From: Croceicoccus sp.
Lineage (GTDB): Bacteria > Pseudomonadota > Alphaproteobacteria > Sphingomonadales > Sphingomonadaceae
Length of the DNA stretch: 64,000 bases
Direction: 5' to 3'
NCBI GenBank assembly: GCA_002694745.1
Contig: NZMY01000016.1
Coordinates: 124,001 to 188,000, forward strand
Positions 8,368 through 19,129 of this stretch are shown here, piece after piece. The notes beneath the pieces are model-generated. The model saw only the letters and a list, made by a program, of their open reading frames with translations, did no database searches and had not been told where the DNA came from. The position numbers and the translations under genes were made by a program. The stretch's first letter is position 1; every line of letters starts with the position of its first letter.

Positions 8368-9171
8368 ATGACCATCTCGATCGAAGCGCATGTTGCGTTT
8401 CACTTCGACCACCCCACAGACTTCCTCCTCCAGATGGAAGCTGCCGCGATTCCCGAGCAGATCCTGACCGGCCCCGGCCTTACCATCAGCGAGAGCGAGC
8501 ACACCGCACGCGTGCCCGGCGAGGAAATGATCGGCGAACGCATCTGGCTGCGCTGCCAGGGCGATTTCACCGCCGACTATGCCATCACCGCGCAGATCGA
8601 TCGCACCATTGCCGACATCTCGACGCTGAACGCGCTGCCGCCGCACAAGCTGCCGGGGGAGACCGTGTCCTATCTGTTCGATTCCCGCTTTTGCGCCGCG
8701 GACCGGTTCCAGCCCTTTGTCGAGGCGGAGTTCGGCGGCACATCGGGCGGCGCGCGCATGCAGGCGATCCACGACTGGGTGGCCGAGCATTTCGCCTATG
8801 CGCCGGGCAGCAGCGACGCGACCACCACCGCCATCGACAGCTTTGTCGAGCGGCGCGGCGTGTGCCGCGATTTCGCGCATGTCGTCGTCGCGCTCGCGCG
8901 CGCTTCGTCCATCCCGGCGCGTTTCGTCAGCTGCTACGCGCCCGATGTCCAGCCACAGGACTTCCACGCCGTGGCCGAGGTGTTCCTTGCCGATCCGGGC
9001 GGCGAGGATGCGAATATCGGCAGCTGGCACCTGATCGACGCGACCGGCATGGCAACGCCTGCGGATATCGTGAAGATCGGCCTTGGCCGCGACGCCGCGG
9101 ATGTCAGCTTTCTCACCTGCTATGGCATGGCCGCGCTTCAGGCCAAAAACATCAGCGTCACTCGGGGCTAA
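8368..9171 (+). CDS. Transglutaminase-like domain protein
   Basis: A 267-residue cytoplasmic protein with an N-terminal beta-sandwich region (about 1-115) and a transglutaminase-core domain. The Cys-His-Asp triad is visible as RRGVCRDFAH (Cys), PQDFHAVAEV (His) and WHLIDATG (Asp). Such bacterial proteins act as cysteine peptidases or amidases rather than cross-linkers; the partner is unknown. No signal peptide is seen. The ribosome binding site is weak. Confidence 0.85.
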   Translation: MTISIEAHVAFHFDHPTDFLLQMEAAAIPEQILTGPGLTISESEHTARVPGEEMIGERIWLRCQGDFTADYAITAQIDRTIADISTLNALPPHKLPGETVSYLFDSRFCAADRFQPFVEAEFGGTSGGARMQAIHDWVAEHFAYAPGSSDATTTAIDSFVERRGVCRDFAHVVVALARASSIPARFVSCYAPDVQPQDFHAVAEVFLADPGGEDANIGSWHLIDATGMATPADIVKIGLGRDAADVSFLTCYGMAALQAKNISVTRG

Positions 9172-9307
9172 CGAAAGATAATGTCACCGCCGGTCTGCGC
9201 GCCGGAAGGATCGGCGGTTGACAGCATCGCACTCGCGATTATTGCCGCGAAAAGTGCAGCCGCACGCCAGCCCCGTATCATCGCCGCCCTGCAGGAGCCT
9301 GTCCGCC

Positions 9308-10762
9308 ATGAATTTCACCGCGAACAAGTTGCTGCTGTTCGGCGCCACCGGCGATTTGTCGCAGCGGATGCTGCTGCCCTCGCTGTGCGCATTGCATTCG
9401 GAAAAGCTGCTGCCCGAGGGCATGCAGATCATCTGCACCGCGCGGACCGAATATACCGACGACGAATTCCGCCAGTTCGCGCGCGAGGCGCTGGCCAAGT
9501 TCCTGCCCAAGGGCCGCGATCTCGAGATCGAGCCGTTCCTGCAATGCCTCAGCTATCAGGACCTCGACGCCTCGACGCCCGAAGGTTTCGATGCGCTGGC
9601 CCAGAAGGTCGGCCCAATCGGAGGCGGTGAGAAAGAAGGCCTGTCGATCTTCCTGTCGACCGCGCCCTTCCTGTTCGAGCCGACCATCAAGGGCCTGTCC
9701 GCCAATGGCCTCGCCACCGGCAACGTCCGCATCGGCCTTGAAAAGCCGCTGGGCACCGACCTCGGCACCAGTCAGGAAATCAACAACGCGGTCGCCTCGG
9801 CCTTTCCGGAAAACCGGATTTTCCGCATCGATCATTATCTGGGCAAGGAAACCGTCCAGAACCTGATGGCGCTGCGTTTTGCCAACATCATGTTCGAACC
9901 TCTGTGGAATGCGGCGCATATCGATCACGTGCAGATCTCGGTCGCCGAAACGGTCGGGCTGGAATCGCGTGTCGGCTATTACGATGGCAGCGGGGCGCTG
10001 CGCGACATGGTGCAGAACCATATGCTGCAATTGCTGGCGCTCGTCGCGATGGAGCCGCCGACCAGCTTCGACGCCACCGCGATCCGCGACGAAAAGGTCA
10101 AGGTCCTGCGCGCCCTGCGCCCCGCCCTTGCGGGCGAGACAGTGACCGGCCAGTACCGCGCCGGCGCCATCAAGGGCGAGGCCGTGCCCGGCTATGACCA
10201 GGAACTCGGCAAGGATTCGGACACCGAGACCTTCGTCGCGATCAAGGCGCATGTCGACAACTGGCGCTGGAAGGGCGTGCCGTTCTATCTGCGCACCGGC
10301 AAGCGCCTGCCGATCCGCATGACCGAGATCGTCGTCCAGTTCCGCTGCATCCCCTATTCGATCTTCGAGGGCCGCGGCGCAAAGACGGTGCCCAACCAGC
10401 TCGTTATCGGGATCCAGCCGCGCGAGAACATCCGCCTGTCGCTGATGAGCAAGGTGCCGGGGCTGGACCGCGAAGGCATTCGACTGCGCGCCACGCCACT
10501 CGACATCGCGATGCCCGATGCGTTCGCCGGTCCGCAGCGGCGCATCGCATACGAACGTCTGCTGCTCGATCTGGTGGAAGGCGACCAGACCCTGTTCGTG
10601 CGCCGCGACGAGGTTGAGGCGCAGTGGGAATGGATCGACGGCATACGCGCCAGCTGGACCGAAAATGACACCAAGCCCAAGACCTACACTGCCGGAAGCT
10701 GGGGCCCGACCGCCGCCATCGCGCTGACCGAGCGCGACGGGGTCACCTGGCACGAAGGTTAG
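9308..10762 (+). CDS. zwf: Glucose-6-phosphate 1-dehydrogenase
   Basis: NADP-dependent oxidation of glucose-6-phosphate to 6-phosphogluconolactone, the entry to the Entner-Doudoroff and oxidative pentose phosphate routes. It has 484 residues. The Rossmann motif LFGATGDLSQR lies at residues 10-20 and the substrate/catalytic motif RIDHYLGKE at 173-181. The ATG at 9308 was chosen because AGGAG precedes it and the Rossmann strand begins right after; a longer in-frame extension has no support. It opens the zwf-edd-eda block. No 6-phosphogluconolactonase gene (pgl) lies between zwf and edd. Confidence 0.96.
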   Translation: MNFTANKLLLFGATGDLSQRMLLPSLCALHSEKLLPEGMQIICTARTEYTDDEFRQFAREALAKFLPKGRDLEIEPFLQCLSYQDLDASTPEGFDALAQKVGPIGGGEKEGLSIFLSTAPFLFEPTIKGLSANGLATGNVRIGLEKPLGTDLGTSQEINNAVASAFPENRIFRIDHYLGKETVQNLMALRFANIMFEPLWNAAHIDHVQISVAETVGLESRVGYYDGSGALRDMVQNHMLQLLALVAMEPPTSFDATAIRDEKVKVLRALRPALAGETVTGQYRAGAIKGEAVPGYDQELGKDSDTETFVAIKAHVDNWRWKGVPFYLRTGKRLPIRMTEIVVQFRCIPYSIFEGRGAKTVPNQLVIGIQPRENIRLSLMSKVPGLDREGIRLRATPLDIAMPDAFAGPQRRIAYERLLLDLVEGDQTLFVRRDEVEAQWEWIDGIRASWTENDTKPKTYTAGSWGPTAAIALTERDGVTWHEG

Positions 10763-10922
10763 CGCCAAGAAATCCGGTTCAACCGGCGCGAATACGAATG
10801 CGCGGCACGGGCTGCCCGGCTGCATCGGTTGAAGGAAACGCCGCCGGGGCGCAGACTGACCGAACCGCAGCGAATTTCTGCACGACGATCACAGTCCTGC
10901 TATGCTGCAATGCAATATGAAA

Positions 10923-10947
10923 GGGCCGATTCCCTCCCCTTCGGCCC
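10923..10947 (+). promoter_or_regulatory. Hairpin in the edd leader
   Basis: An inverted repeat GGGCCGA ... TCGGCCC with 7 bp arms and an 11-nt pyrimidine-rich loop ends 22 nt before the edd start codon, in the 207 bp between zwf and edd. It has no trailing T run, so it is not a typical terminator. It may be a leader structure or an operator for the edd-eda transcript. Confidence 0.3.
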
Positions 10948-10969
10948 CTGACGATCCAAGGAAGGCTCC

Positions 10970-12799
10970 ATGGCCACTTTAAACGACCAGTTCGCCCGCG
11001 TAACCCAGCGGATCATCGACAACAGCCGCGACAGCCGCCGCCGCTATCTCGAACTGATGGAGCGCGAGGCGCAGCGGCAACCCAATCGCACGCAGCTTGC
11101 CTGCTCCAACCTTGCGCATGCGATGGCGGCCAGCGGCAATGACAAGGGTTCGATCGCGGGCGGATCGTCGCCCAATCTCGCGATCGTGACCGCCTATAAC
11201 GACATGCTGTCGGCGCATCAGCCCTATGGCCGATATCCCGAGATGATGAAGCTGTACGCCCGCGAAGTCGGCGCAACGGCGCAAGTCGCGGGTGGCACGC
11301 CCGCCATGTGCGACGGGGTCACGCAGGGGCAGGACGGGATGGAACTGTCTCTGTTCAGCCGCGACACGATCGCATTGGCGACCGCGGTCGCGCTCAGCCA
11401 CGAAACCTATGACGGGATGGCGCTGCTGGGCATTTGCGACAAGATCGTCCCCGGCCTGCTGATCGGCGCGCTGCGCTTTGGCCATCTGCCCTGCATATTG
11501 ATCCCGTCGGGCCCGATGCCGACCGGTATCTCGAACAAGCAGAAGCAGCAGACCCGCCAGCTTTACGCCGAGGGCAAGGTCGGGCGCGAGGAATTGCTGG
11601 CAAGCGAAAGCGCGTCCTATCACTCGGCGGGCACCTGCACCTTCTATGGCACCGCCAATTCCAACCAGATGATGATGGAGATGATGGGCCTCCACATGCC
11701 CGGGGCCGCCTTCATCCCGCCCAACACGCCGCTGCGCACGCAGCTGACCCGCGCGGCGACGCATCAGCTGGCGAAAATCTCGTTGAGAGGTGAAGATCCC
11801 CGTCCGCTGGCCCGATGCGTGGACGAAAAGGCCATCGTCAATGCGATCGCAGGTTTGCTGGCGACCGGCGGATCGACCAATCACGTCATCCATCTGCCCG
11901 CCATCGCGCGTTCGGCGGGCATCGTGATCGACTGGCAGGACATCGACGAATTGTCGCAGGTCGTGCCGCTGATCGCGCGCGTCTATCCCAACGGTTCGGG
12001 CGATGTGAACGCGTTCCACGCGGCGGGGGGCATGGGCTATGTCATTCGCGAATTGCTGGACGCGGGCCTCGCGCATGAGGATATCGCCACCGTCGGCGGC
12101 CAGTCGCTGCGCGACTATGCGGACGAGCCGGTGATGGAGGACGACAAGCTCACGTGGCGCAAGCTGCCGCCCGAAAGCGCAGACGAGACCATGCTCCGCC
12201 CGCCCGCGACCCCGTTCAAGCCCGATGGCGGCTTGCGCCTGCTGACGGGCAATCTGGGCCGCGCCACGATCAAGACCAGTGCGGTGGACGAGGATCGCTG
12301 GGTGATCGAAGCGCCCTGCCGCGTCTTCAGCACGCAGAGCGAAGTGGCCACCGCGTTCAAGGCGGGCGAGCTCGACAAGGATGTCGTGGTCGTCGTCCGC
12401 TTCCAGGGTCCGCGCGCCAATGGCATGCCCGAACTGCACAAGCTGACGCCGCCGCTGGGCGTGCTTCAGGACCGCGGGTTCAAGGTCGCGCTGGTCACCG
12501 ATGGCCGCATGTCGGGCGCATCGGGCAAGGTGCCCGCCGCCATCCATTGCACGCCCGAGGCGCTGTCGCATGGCGATGAAAACCCCGGCCCGATCGCCTA
12601 TCTGCGCGATGGCGATATCGTGCGCGTCGATGCGGTCAACGGAACGCTGTCGACCACAGCCGATCTTGCCAGCCGCGACCCCGCATCCCCGCCGCCGCCC
12701 GCGCTGGGCGTGGGCCGCGAATTGTTCGCGATGATGCGGCTTGGCGCGGACGAAGCCGAAAAGGGCGGTTCGGCCATGCTGGCGCTTGCCGGGCTTTAA
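10970..12799 (+). CDS. edd: Phosphogluconate dehydratase (6-phosphogluconate dehydratase)
   Basis: Entner-Doudoroff dehydratase converting 6-phosphogluconate to 2-keto-3-deoxy-6-phosphogluconate. It has 609 residues, the normal length for Edd of the IlvD/Edd family. Iron-sulfur ligands lie in [17 protein letters not shown] and [10 protein letters not shown], a third cysteine in [15 protein letters not shown], and the C-terminal block [12 protein letters not shown] is the family signature. The start is preceded by AAGGAAGG. It is followed 28 bp later by eda, so the two are probably co-transcribed. Confidence 0.96.
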   Translation: MATLNDQFARVTQRIIDNSRDSRRRYLELMEREAQRQPNRTQLACSNLAHAMAASGNDKGSIAGGSSPNLAIVTAYNDMLSAHQPYGRYPEMMKLYAREVGATAQVAGGTPAMCDGVTQGQDGMELSLFSRDTIALATAVALSHETYDGMALLGICDKIVPGLLIGALRFGHLPCILIPSGPMPTGISNKQKQQTRQLYAEGKVGREELLASESASYHSAGTCTFYGTANSNQMMMEMMGLHMPGAAFIPPNTPLRTQLTRAATHQLAKISLRGEDPRPLARCVDEKAIVNAIAGLLATGGSTNHVIHLPAIARSAGIVIDWQDIDELSQVVPLIARVYPNGSGDVNAFHAAGGMGYVIRELLDAGLAHEDIATVGGQSLRDYADEPVMEDDKLTWRKLPPESADETMLRPPATPFKPDGGLRLLTGNLGRATIKTSAVDEDRWVIEAPCRVFSTQSEVATAFKAGELDKDVVVVVRFQGPRANGMPELHKLTPPLGVLQDRGFKVALVTDGRMSGASGKVPAAIHCTPEALSHGDENPGPIAYLRDGDIVRVDAVNGTLSTTADLASRDPASPPPPALGVGRELFAMMRLGADEAEKGGSAMLALAGL

Positions 12800-12827
12800 G
12801 ATCAGACCAGACAGAACAGGACATCAC

Positions 12828-13460
12828 ATGGCGAATATCCGCGAGTTCATGGAAGCTGCCCCCGTCATCCCCGTGCTGGTGGTGCAGGAAATCGAACAGG
12901 CCGTCCCGCTGGCCGAGGCGCTGGTGGCAGGCGGCCTGCCCTGTCTGGAAGTGACCCTGCGCACGCCTTGCGCGCTGGACGCGATCCGCGCGATGGCCAA
13001 GGTGCCAGGCGCGATCGTCGGCGCGGGCACGGTTCTGAACCCGAAGCAGCTGGACGCCGTGGTCGAGGCGGGCGCGCAATTCGTCGTCTCGCCGGGGTTG
13101 ACCGAAAGCCTCGGCAAGGCCGCGATCGCCAATGACGTCGCCTTCCTGCCGGGCATCGCGACCAGTGCGGATATCATGCGCGGCATGGACACGGGCCTGT
13201 CGCATTTCAAGTTCTTCCCCGCTGAAGCCAATGGCGGGCTGCCCGCGCTGAAGGCACTGGCCGCGCCATTCCACGAAGCGCGCTTCTGCCCGACGGGCGG
13301 GGTGTCGGTGACGAACGCGCCTGAATATCTCGCCCATCCCTCGATCCTGTGCGTCGGCGGCAGCTGGGTGGCGCCCGGCGACGCGATGCCCGCGGACGGT
13401 CCGGTCGACAAGGCGCGGATCGAAGCGCTCGCAAAGGAAGCTGCCGCGCTGCCACGCTGA
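12828..13460 (+). CDS. eda: KDPG/KHG aldolase
   Basis: 2-keto-3-deoxy-6-phosphogluconate aldolase, cleaving KDPG to pyruvate and glyceraldehyde-3-phosphate. It has 210 residues. The catalytic glutamate is in [10 protein letters not shown], the Schiff-base lysine in SHFKFFPAE, and the phosphate-binding glycines in GAGTVLN and PTGGVS. The ATG at 12828 was chosen because the family begins there; upstream in-frame sequence is the end of edd. With zwf and edd it completes the Entner-Doudoroff set apart from pgl. Confidence 0.95.
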   Translation: MANIREFMEAAPVIPVLVVQEIEQAVPLAEALVAGGLPCLEVTLRTPCALDAIRAMAKVPGAIVGAGTVLNPKQLDAVVEAGAQFVVSPGLTESLGKAAIANDVAFLPGIATSADIMRGMDTGLSHFKFFPAEANGGLPALKALAAPFHEARFCPTGGVSVTNAPEYLAHPSILCVGGSWVAPGDAMPADGPVDKARIEALAKEAAALPR

Positions 13461-13502
13461 CCCCGAACGAACCTGACCCAACCCCCTGATCCGGAGAACG
13501 CC

Positions 13503-16292
13503 ATGACGCCGCAGATCGAACAGCTGAACGAGAGGCTTCAGGAACTGCATCGCCACACGCGCGAAACGCCGATCTACAACCCCGTCTTCCAGCTGGGGCT
13601 TGAGCTTTCGCGCGATCTGGAGGCGGGGCGCAAATCGCTGAAGGACATCGACGGTTTGGTCAGCGCGCTGGAGTGCGAAGGGCTCAAGGCGCGGGCGCAA
13701 AAGCTCGACCGCATGCTGTCGCCGCTTACTGCCGAGGACAATCTCGCGCCCTTCGCGATGCGTGATGAGGACGATCTGGATAGCTTTGCCGCCCGCTGGG
13801 CCGAACCGATGATGCATGTGGTCTTCACCGCGCATCCGACCTTCCTGCTGACCCCGGCGCAGACGAAGGCGGTGGCTAAATCGGCCAGCAGCGGCGACGT
13901 CGACAGCGACAGCGCCTGCGTCGCCCCGCATGAGCGGACGCAGATCACGCTGGATTCCGAACATGACGCCGCGATGGAGGCGATCAGCCGCGCGCAGGCG
14001 GCACGCGACCGGGCGGTGCGCACGATCTATCAATCCGCCCGCGACAAATGGGCGAACGACTGGAAGGGCCTGCGCCCGACGCCGGTGCGCTTTGCCACCT
14101 GGGTCGGCTATGACATGGACGGGCGCACCGATATCGGCTGGAACACCTCGATCCGTTACCGGCTCGCCGAAAAATCGGAACGCCTCGCCAGCTATGCCGC
14201 CTCGCTGGCCGGGATCGCGCCCGATCTTTCGGCAAAGCTGGTCAATGCAGGCGAATTCGCGGGCCGCATGGCCGCGCTGTTCGGCAAGGACATGTCGGAC
14301 CCGGCCGCCCTGTCGCATGCGGCCAATTCGCTGACGGCGAACGATACCGACAAGCTGACCAGCCTGGCGCCGATCATCGCCGAACTGGAAAAGCGCGCCA
14401 AGGCGGAAAGCGACGACGACACCGCCATCGAACTGCTGACCGCCGCCGCCGCCATGCGCGCCGACGGGCTGGGCATGGGCTGGGTGCATTTCCGCGTCAA
14501 TTCCAGCCAGTTGCAGAACGCGATCCGCCGCCGGGTCGATCCGGAATCGAAGCTCGACATCGCCAGCCAGGCCGCGCTCAACGCGATCCGTTCGGGGCTT
14601 GAGGCCATTGAGCCGCTCGACAGCAATTTCGCCGCGCTCGCGATCGAGAGCAGCACCGCGATCCGCCAGTTCCTCGCGATGCAGCAGATCCTGCGCCACA
14701 TCGACGCGGATGCGCCGATCCGCATGCTGATCGCCGAATGCGAACAGCCGCAGACGGTGCTGGCCGCGCTGTATTTCGCCAGGTTGTTCGGGGTCGAGGA
14801 CAAGATCGACGTGTCCCCCCTGTTCGAGACGGAGACCGCGCTGGAGCATGGCGGCCGTTTCCTCGACGCTTTGCTGGCCGAGGATACCTTCCGCGACTAT
14901 GCGAAGAAGCGCGGGCGCATCGCGATCCAGACGGGTTTTTCCGATGCGGGCCGTTTCGTCGGGCAGATCCCGGCTGCGCTTGCCATCGAACGGCTGCAAG
15001 GACGGCTGGCCGAAGCGATGGAGGCGAACGAGCTGACCGATGTCGCTGCCCTGATCTTCAACACCCATGGCGAAAGCATGGGCCGCGGCGCGCACCCCGT
15101 GTCGATGAAGGATCGCCTCGAATGGCCGCTGTCGCCTTGGGCGCGCCGCCGGTTCGCGCGGCGCAATATCCGGCTGGAGCCCGAAGTCAGCTTCCAGGGC
15201 GGCGACGGCTATCTGTGGTTCGGCACGCCCGAACTCGCGCTGGCGACGCTGGGTAATATCGCGAAAAACCCTCCGCGCGAGGCCGACCCCGATGCGCCGA
15301 CCGACATGTTCTATCGTCGCACCGACCTCAGCCTCGACTTCTATCGTGCAATCCGGCGGGTGCAGCACATGCATCTGGTGTCCGACACCTATAGCCGCGC
15401 GATCACTGCATTCGGCCTCGGCCTGCTGAACGACACCGGCAGCCGCCGCTCGCGCCGCCAGTCGGACCTCAATGCCGACCGCAAGATGAGCCTGCGCCAG
15501 ATCCGCGCGATCCCGCACAATGCGGTGCTGCAGCAGCTGGGCTATCCGGTTAACGTGATCGCGGGGTTCGGCACCGCGGCCGACACAAACCGCGAGGAAA
15601 TCGCCAACCTCCTCGTCGAAAGCGAGCGCGGCAAGCAGATGCTCCGCCTGCTGCGCAGCGCCGACGCGCTGGCGAGCATCAAGACGGTGGCCGCCTATGG
15701 CGAGCTGTTCAATTCGGCCTATTGGGCCAGCCGCCCCTATCGCGGGACCGAGGAACATCTGACCGACGCCTGCCTGACTTTGGCCGAATATCTGACCAAG
15801 GACGACCGCGCGGGCGTGTTCCGCCGGCTCGCCAGCCGCCTGCGCGTCGATGCGCTGCACCTGCACCGCCTGCTCGATGCCATTCCGGGCGGGCGGGATG
15901 GATGGGGCATGCCGATCCCCGACCGCGAGGAAAAGCGCCGCTCGATCGGCATGCTACAGGCGCTTCGCCTTGCGCTGCTGCAGCATATGTTCCTGCGGAT
16001 CGTGCAGGTCCCCGTCTTCTCGCGTTCGAACGACATCAGCCGCGAGGATGTGATGGAGATGGTCTTCACCCTGCGGATCGACGATGCGCTGGCACAGCTG
16101 AGGCGGGCATTCCCGACCAATTTCCCCAGCATCGACGATTATGCCATCGACGAGCCCAGCGATTATCCCGACGGCGGCGACCGGGGATACGAGTCGATCC
16201 GGCGCGATTACATCGAACCCATCGAACAGGCCTATGCGCTGGTGCTGCGCATCTCCACCGCCATCGCCAACGAGTTCGGGGCGCATGGCTGA
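13503..16292 (+). CDS. ppc: Phosphoenolpyruvate carboxylase, divergent type
   Basis: Predicted anaplerotic PEP carboxylase (PEP + bicarbonate to oxaloacetate), 929 residues. It keeps FTAHPT (about residue 112), [13 protein letters not shown], the second half of the active-site loop as [11 protein letters not shown], and QGGDGYLWF. It differs from E. coli-type enzymes: TAHPTE is TAHPTF, the first GRGG of FHGRGGSIGRGG is not conserved, and the C-terminal MRNTG end is absent. This looks like the sphingomonad lineage annotated as PEPC. Its place directly after eda fits refilling the TCA cycle from ED-derived PEP. Activity of this variant is inferred, not shown. Confidence 0.82.
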   Translation: MTPQIEQLNERLQELHRHTRETPIYNPVFQLGLELSRDLEAGRKSLKDIDGLVSALECEGLKARAQKLDRMLSPLTAEDNLAPFAMRDEDDLDSFAARWAEPMMHVVFTAHPTFLLTPAQTKAVAKSASSGDVDSDSACVAPHERTQITLDSEHDAAMEAISRAQAARDRAVRTIYQSARDKWANDWKGLRPTPVRFATWVGYDMDGRTDIGWNTSIRYRLAEKSERLASYAASLAGIAPDLSAKLVNAGEFAGRMAALFGKDMSDPAALSHAANSLTANDTDKLTSLAPIIAELEKRAKAESDDDTAIELLTAAAAMRADGLGMGWVHFRVNSSQLQNAIRRRVDPESKLDIASQAALNAIRSGLEAIEPLDSNFAALAIESSTAIRQFLAMQQILRHIDADAPIRMLIAECEQPQTVLAALYFARLFGVEDKIDVSPLFETETALEHGGRFLDALLAEDTFRDYAKKRGRIAIQTGFSDAGRFVGQIPAALAIERLQGRLAEAMEANELTDVAALIFNTHGESMGRGAHPVSMKDRLEWPLSPWARRRFARRNIRLEPEVSFQGGDGYLWFGTPELALATLGNIAKNPPREADPDAPTDMFYRRTDLSLDFYRAIRRVQHMHLVSDTYSRAITAFGLGLLNDTGSRRSRRQSDLNADRKMSLRQIRAIPHNAVLQQLGYPVNVIAGFGTAADTNREEIANLLVESERGKQMLRLLRSADALASIKTVAAYGELFNSAYWASRPYRGTEEHLTDACLTLAEYLTKDDRAGVFRRLASRLRVDALHLHRLLDAIPGGRDGWGMPIPDREEKRRSIGMLQALRLALLQHMFLRIVQVPVFSRSNDISREDVMEMVFTLRIDDALAQLRRAFPTNFPSIDDYAIDEPSDYPDGGDRGYESIRRDYIEPIEQAYALVLRISTAIANEFGAHG

Positions 16293-16370
16293 CGAACGGG
16301 CGTAATGCACGGGACGCAATCGAGGGAAACGATTGAATCCCGTGCCCGCCCGTGCAAAGGCCCGCGCATT

Positions 16371-17279
16371 ATGGTCGACCCGCTGAACCCCGACGACAAG
16401 GCGCTTCTCGCCAAGGCAAAGACCCTCGTGACGGCATTGCCGTTCATGAAGCGATATGCCGGTCGCACCTTCGTGATCAAATATGGCGGCCATGCCATGG
16501 GCGACCCGGAAGCTGCGCGCGAATTCGCCGAGGATGTCGTGCTGCTGGGCGCGGTGGGCATCAACGTGGTGGTCGTCCACGGCGGCGGCCCGCAGATCGG
16601 CGCCATGCTGAAAAAGCTGGGCGTCGAATCGAGCTTTGTCGACGGGCTGCGCGTCACCGACAAGCAGACCGCCGAGATTGCCGAAATGGTCCTGTCGGGC
16701 GCGATCAACAAGGAGCTGGTCGGCTGGGTCAACAAGGCGGGCGGGCGCGCCGTCGGCATTTCGGGCAAGGACGGCAACATGGTCACCGCCCGCAAGGTCG
16801 AACGCACCCGCAAGATCGAAGGCAGCGCCATCGAGGAAGCGGTGGACCTAGGCTTTGTGGGAGAGCCCGAGCATGTCGACACCCGCATTATCGAGACTTC
16901 GGTCGCATCGGGCCTGATCCCCGTAATCGCGCCCATCGGGGCGGACAGGGACGGCCAGACCTATAACATCAACGCCGACACCATGGCGGGCGCGGTGGCC
17001 GCGGCGATGGGCGCGGCGCGCCTGCTGCTGCTGACCGACGTGCCGGGGGTGCTCGACAAGCAGGGGGGCCTGCTGACCGACCTGTTCCCCGACGACGTCG
17101 AAAAGCTGGTCGAGGACGGCACCATCACCGGCGGCATGATCCCAAAGCTGGAAACCTGCGTGCAGGCGGTGGAGGCAGGCTGCGAAGCCGCGGTGGTCCT
17201 CGACGGCCGCGTGCCGCACGCCATGCTGATCGAGATCTTTACCGAACGCGGCGCTGGCACCATCGTGCGGAGCCGCTGA
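16371..17279 (+). CDS. argB: Acetylglutamate kinase
   Basis: N-acetyl-L-glutamate kinase, second step of arginine synthesis, 302 residues. Motifs are FVIKYGGHAMGD (nucleotide site), VVVHGGGPQIG (substrate glycine loop), and near the end LLLTDVPGVLDKQG and GGMIPKLETC. The ATG at 16371 was chosen because the family begins with the helix LLAKAKTLVTALPFM soon after. The stop codon overlaps the start of the next gene (TGATG), giving translational coupling with a lipoprotein gene of no evident arginine role. Confidence 0.95.
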   Translation: MVDPLNPDDKALLAKAKTLVTALPFMKRYAGRTFVIKYGGHAMGDPEAAREFAEDVVLLGAVGINVVVVHGGGPQIGAMLKKLGVESSFVDGLRVTDKQTAEIAEMVLSGAINKELVGWVNKAGGRAVGISGKDGNMVTARKVERTRKIEGSAIEEAVDLGFVGEPEHVDTRIIETSVASGLIPVIAPIGADRDGQTYNINADTMAGAVAAAMGAARLLLLTDVPGVLDKQGGLLTDLFPDDVEKLVEDGTITGGMIPKLETCVQAVEAGCEAAVVLDGRVPHAMLIEIFTERGAGTIVRSR

Positions 17280-17815
17280 TGAAGGCATGGATCGCCCTTC
17301 CATTCCCCCTCCTCGCCCCGGCCCTGTTGCTTGCGGGCTGCGGCGAGACGGATGAACCTGCGCCCAAGGATGACATGGCGGAGCAGGCGGAGCCGGTGGC
17401 CGAGCCGCAGCCCGTCGACTTGCCCCCGCCGCCGCCGCAGCCCGAGTTCACGATGATCCTGCCCGGCCCGGACCAGAAGAATCCGCAATCGCTGCTCTCC
17501 TTCTGGAAAGGCGCGGTCGAGGCAGGCGACACCGATGCCGCGCGCCGCGCATGGCGCAAGGAAGTGCGCACCGGCGGCACCGCGCCGCGCTGGGCCAATA
17601 TGGATCATATCCGCGTGACTCTGCAGGACGGACAGATGGAAGGCGCGGCGGGGTCGCTCTATTACACCGTCCCCATCGCGCTCGTCGGCACCTCGATCGA
17701 CGAGACCGAGGTCGAGCTGAAGGGCGAGATGACGCTGCGCCGCGCCAATGACGTCCCCGGCGCCAGCCCGGACGAGCTGAGCTGGCGGATCGAAAGCGTC
17801 AACTGGGAAGGCTGA
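17279..17815 (+). CDS. Predicted lipoprotein of unknown function
   Basis: A 178-residue protein with a lipoprotein signal peptide. The lipobox LLLAGC puts the lipidated cysteine at residue 21. A proline- and acid-rich linker (about 25-58, with PPPPPQP) leads to a C-terminal domain of about 110 residues with no recognised family. It probably sits at the outer membrane or inner-membrane outer face. It overlaps the argB stop codon by one base. Confidence 0.75.
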   Translation: MKAWIALPFPLLAPALLLAGCGETDEPAPKDDMAEQAEPVAEPQPVDLPPPPPQPEFTMILPGPDQKNPQSLLSFWKGAVEAGDTDAARRAWRKEVRTGGTAPRWANMDHIRVTLQDGQMEGAAGSLYYTVPIALVGTSIDETEVELKGEMTLRRANDVPGASPDELSWRIESVNWEG

Positions 17816-17948
17816 GCAGCGCTTCCCTGCCAACTCACCCTTTCCCGTCCGCCGCCCCCAGCCGATATGCCGCGCCGCTTGCCCTCGCTCGCCCCTCTCG
17901 GCTAGACGAGGCATTCCCTCAAATTTCCCGGCCCAAGGACCAAAAGCC

Positions 17949-18254
17949 ATTACCGTTTTCCTGGCCCTCCTGATCCAGATCCTCAGCTATCTGGTCGATA
18001 TCATCGTCGTGCTGGTCATCGTCCAGTTCGTGCTGTCGCTGCTGATCGCGTTCAACGTGGTCAACATGCACAACCAGTTCGTCTCGGCCATTTACACCGC
18101 GCTGAACGCCTTGCTGGAACCGATGCTCAAGCCGATCCGCAAGATTATGCCCAATACGGGTGCGATCGATTTCTCGCCGCTGGTGCTGATCGTCGGGCTC
18201 AACGTGCTGATCATGATCCTGAACGCGGTCTATCGTTCGGCGGTGGTATACTAA
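17949..18254 (+). CDS. YggT family membrane protein, apparent ATT start
   Basis: A 101-residue protein with two hydrophobic segments of the YggT family (about 3-27 and 75-97). The family block [12 protein letters not shown] is followed by [13 protein letters not shown]. Homologous sequence begins at (I)[14 protein letters not shown], well before the first GTG (18009). The codon at that point is ATT, with AAGGA nine bases upstream and no in-frame ATG, GTG or TTG between. YggT proteins are linked to membrane homeostasis; the exact role is unknown. folD follows one base after its stop. A start at the GTG would delete the first membrane segment. Confidence 0.8.
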   Translation: MTVFLALLIQILSYLVDIIVVLVIVQFVLSLLIAFNVVNMHNQFVSAIYTALNALLEPMLKPIRKIMPNTGAIDFSPLVLIVGLNVLIMILNAVYRSAVVY

Positions 18255-18255
18255 T

Positions 18256-19128
18256 ATGGCCGACATCATCGACGGAAAGGCATTCGCCGCCCGTCTGCGC
18301 GGCGAAGTGGCCGAGGGCGTTGCCGCCTTCCGCGCCAAGTCCGGCCGCGCGCCCGGGCTTGCCGTGGTGCTGGTGGGCGAAGACCCGGCCAGCGCGGTCT
18401 ATGTGCGGTCCAAGCACAAGGCCTGCGTCGCCGCGGGGATGGAAAGTTTCGAACACCGCCTGCCTGCCGACACGGCAGAGGCCGCGTTGCTGGCGCTGAT
18501 CGAACAGCTCAACGCCGATCCGGCGGTCGACGGCATCCTTGTGCAATTGCCGCTGCCGAAACACATCGATGAAATGAAGGTGATCGAAGCGATCGACCCC
18601 GACAAGGATGTCGACGGCTTCACCATCGGCAGCGCGGGCCGGTTGGCGACGGGGCAGGACGGGTTCGTACCCTGCACGCCGCTGGGCTGCCTGATGCTGC
18701 TGAGGGACCGGCTGGGCGATCTGTCGGGCAAGAGCGCGGTGATCATTGGCCGCTCCAACATCGTCGGCAAGCCGATGGCGATGCTGCTGCTGCGCGAAAG
18801 CTGCACCGTGACCATCGCGCACAGCCGGACGGAGGACCTGCCGTCGGTGGTGCGCGGCGCCGATATCGTGGTCGCCGCCGTGGGCCGCCCGGAAATGGTC
18901 AAGGGCGACTGGCTGAAGCCCGGCGCAACCGTGATCGACGTCGGCATCAACCGCGTCGCCGCGGCAGAGGAAGGCAAGACGAAGCTGGTCGGCGACGTCG
19001 ATTTTGCCGAGGCGATGGAAACGGCATCCGCCGTGACGCCCGTCCCCGGCGGAGTTGGGCCGATGACCATCGCCTGCCTGCTGCACAACACGCTGGCAGC
19101 GGCCGAAAGGCGCGAGACAATTGGCTGA
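18256..19128 (+). CDS. folD: Bifunctional methylenetetrahydrofolate dehydrogenase/cyclohydrolase
   Basis: Interconverts 5,10-methylene- and 10-formyl-tetrahydrofolate with NADP in one-carbon metabolism. It has 290 residues. Signatures are [12 protein letters not shown] with the catalytic lysine, the substrate loop [11 protein letters not shown], the NADP-binding [13 protein letters not shown], and the C-terminal [12 protein letters not shown]. It starts one base after the yggT stop and overlaps the start region of the next lipoprotein gene, so all three are likely on one transcript. Confidence 0.96.
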   Translation: MADIIDGKAFAARLRGEVAEGVAAFRAKSGRAPGLAVVLVGEDPASAVYVRSKHKACVAAGMESFEHRLPADTAEAALLALIEQLNADPAVDGILVQLPLPKHIDEMKVIEAIDPDKDVDGFTIGSAGRLATGQDGFVPCTPLGCLMLLRDRLGDLSGKSAVIIGRSNIVGKPMAMLLLRESCTVTIAHSRTEDLPSVVRGADIVVAAVGRPEMVKGDWLKPGATVIDVGINRVAAAEEGKTKLVGDVDFAEAMETASAVTPVPGGVGPMTIACLLHNTLAAAERRETIG

Positions 19129-19129
19129 A

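Noticed and set aside
10774-10786. CCGGTT-C-AACCGG after zwf as a terminator
   Set aside because: Short stem with a one-base centre and no T run after it.
12636-15866. A 1,076-codon open frame on the minus strand opposite edd, eda and ppc
   Set aside because: The plus strand encodes recognisable Eda and PEPC over the same interval. Long antisense frames are expected in GC-rich codon-biased DNA, and this translation shows no family pattern.
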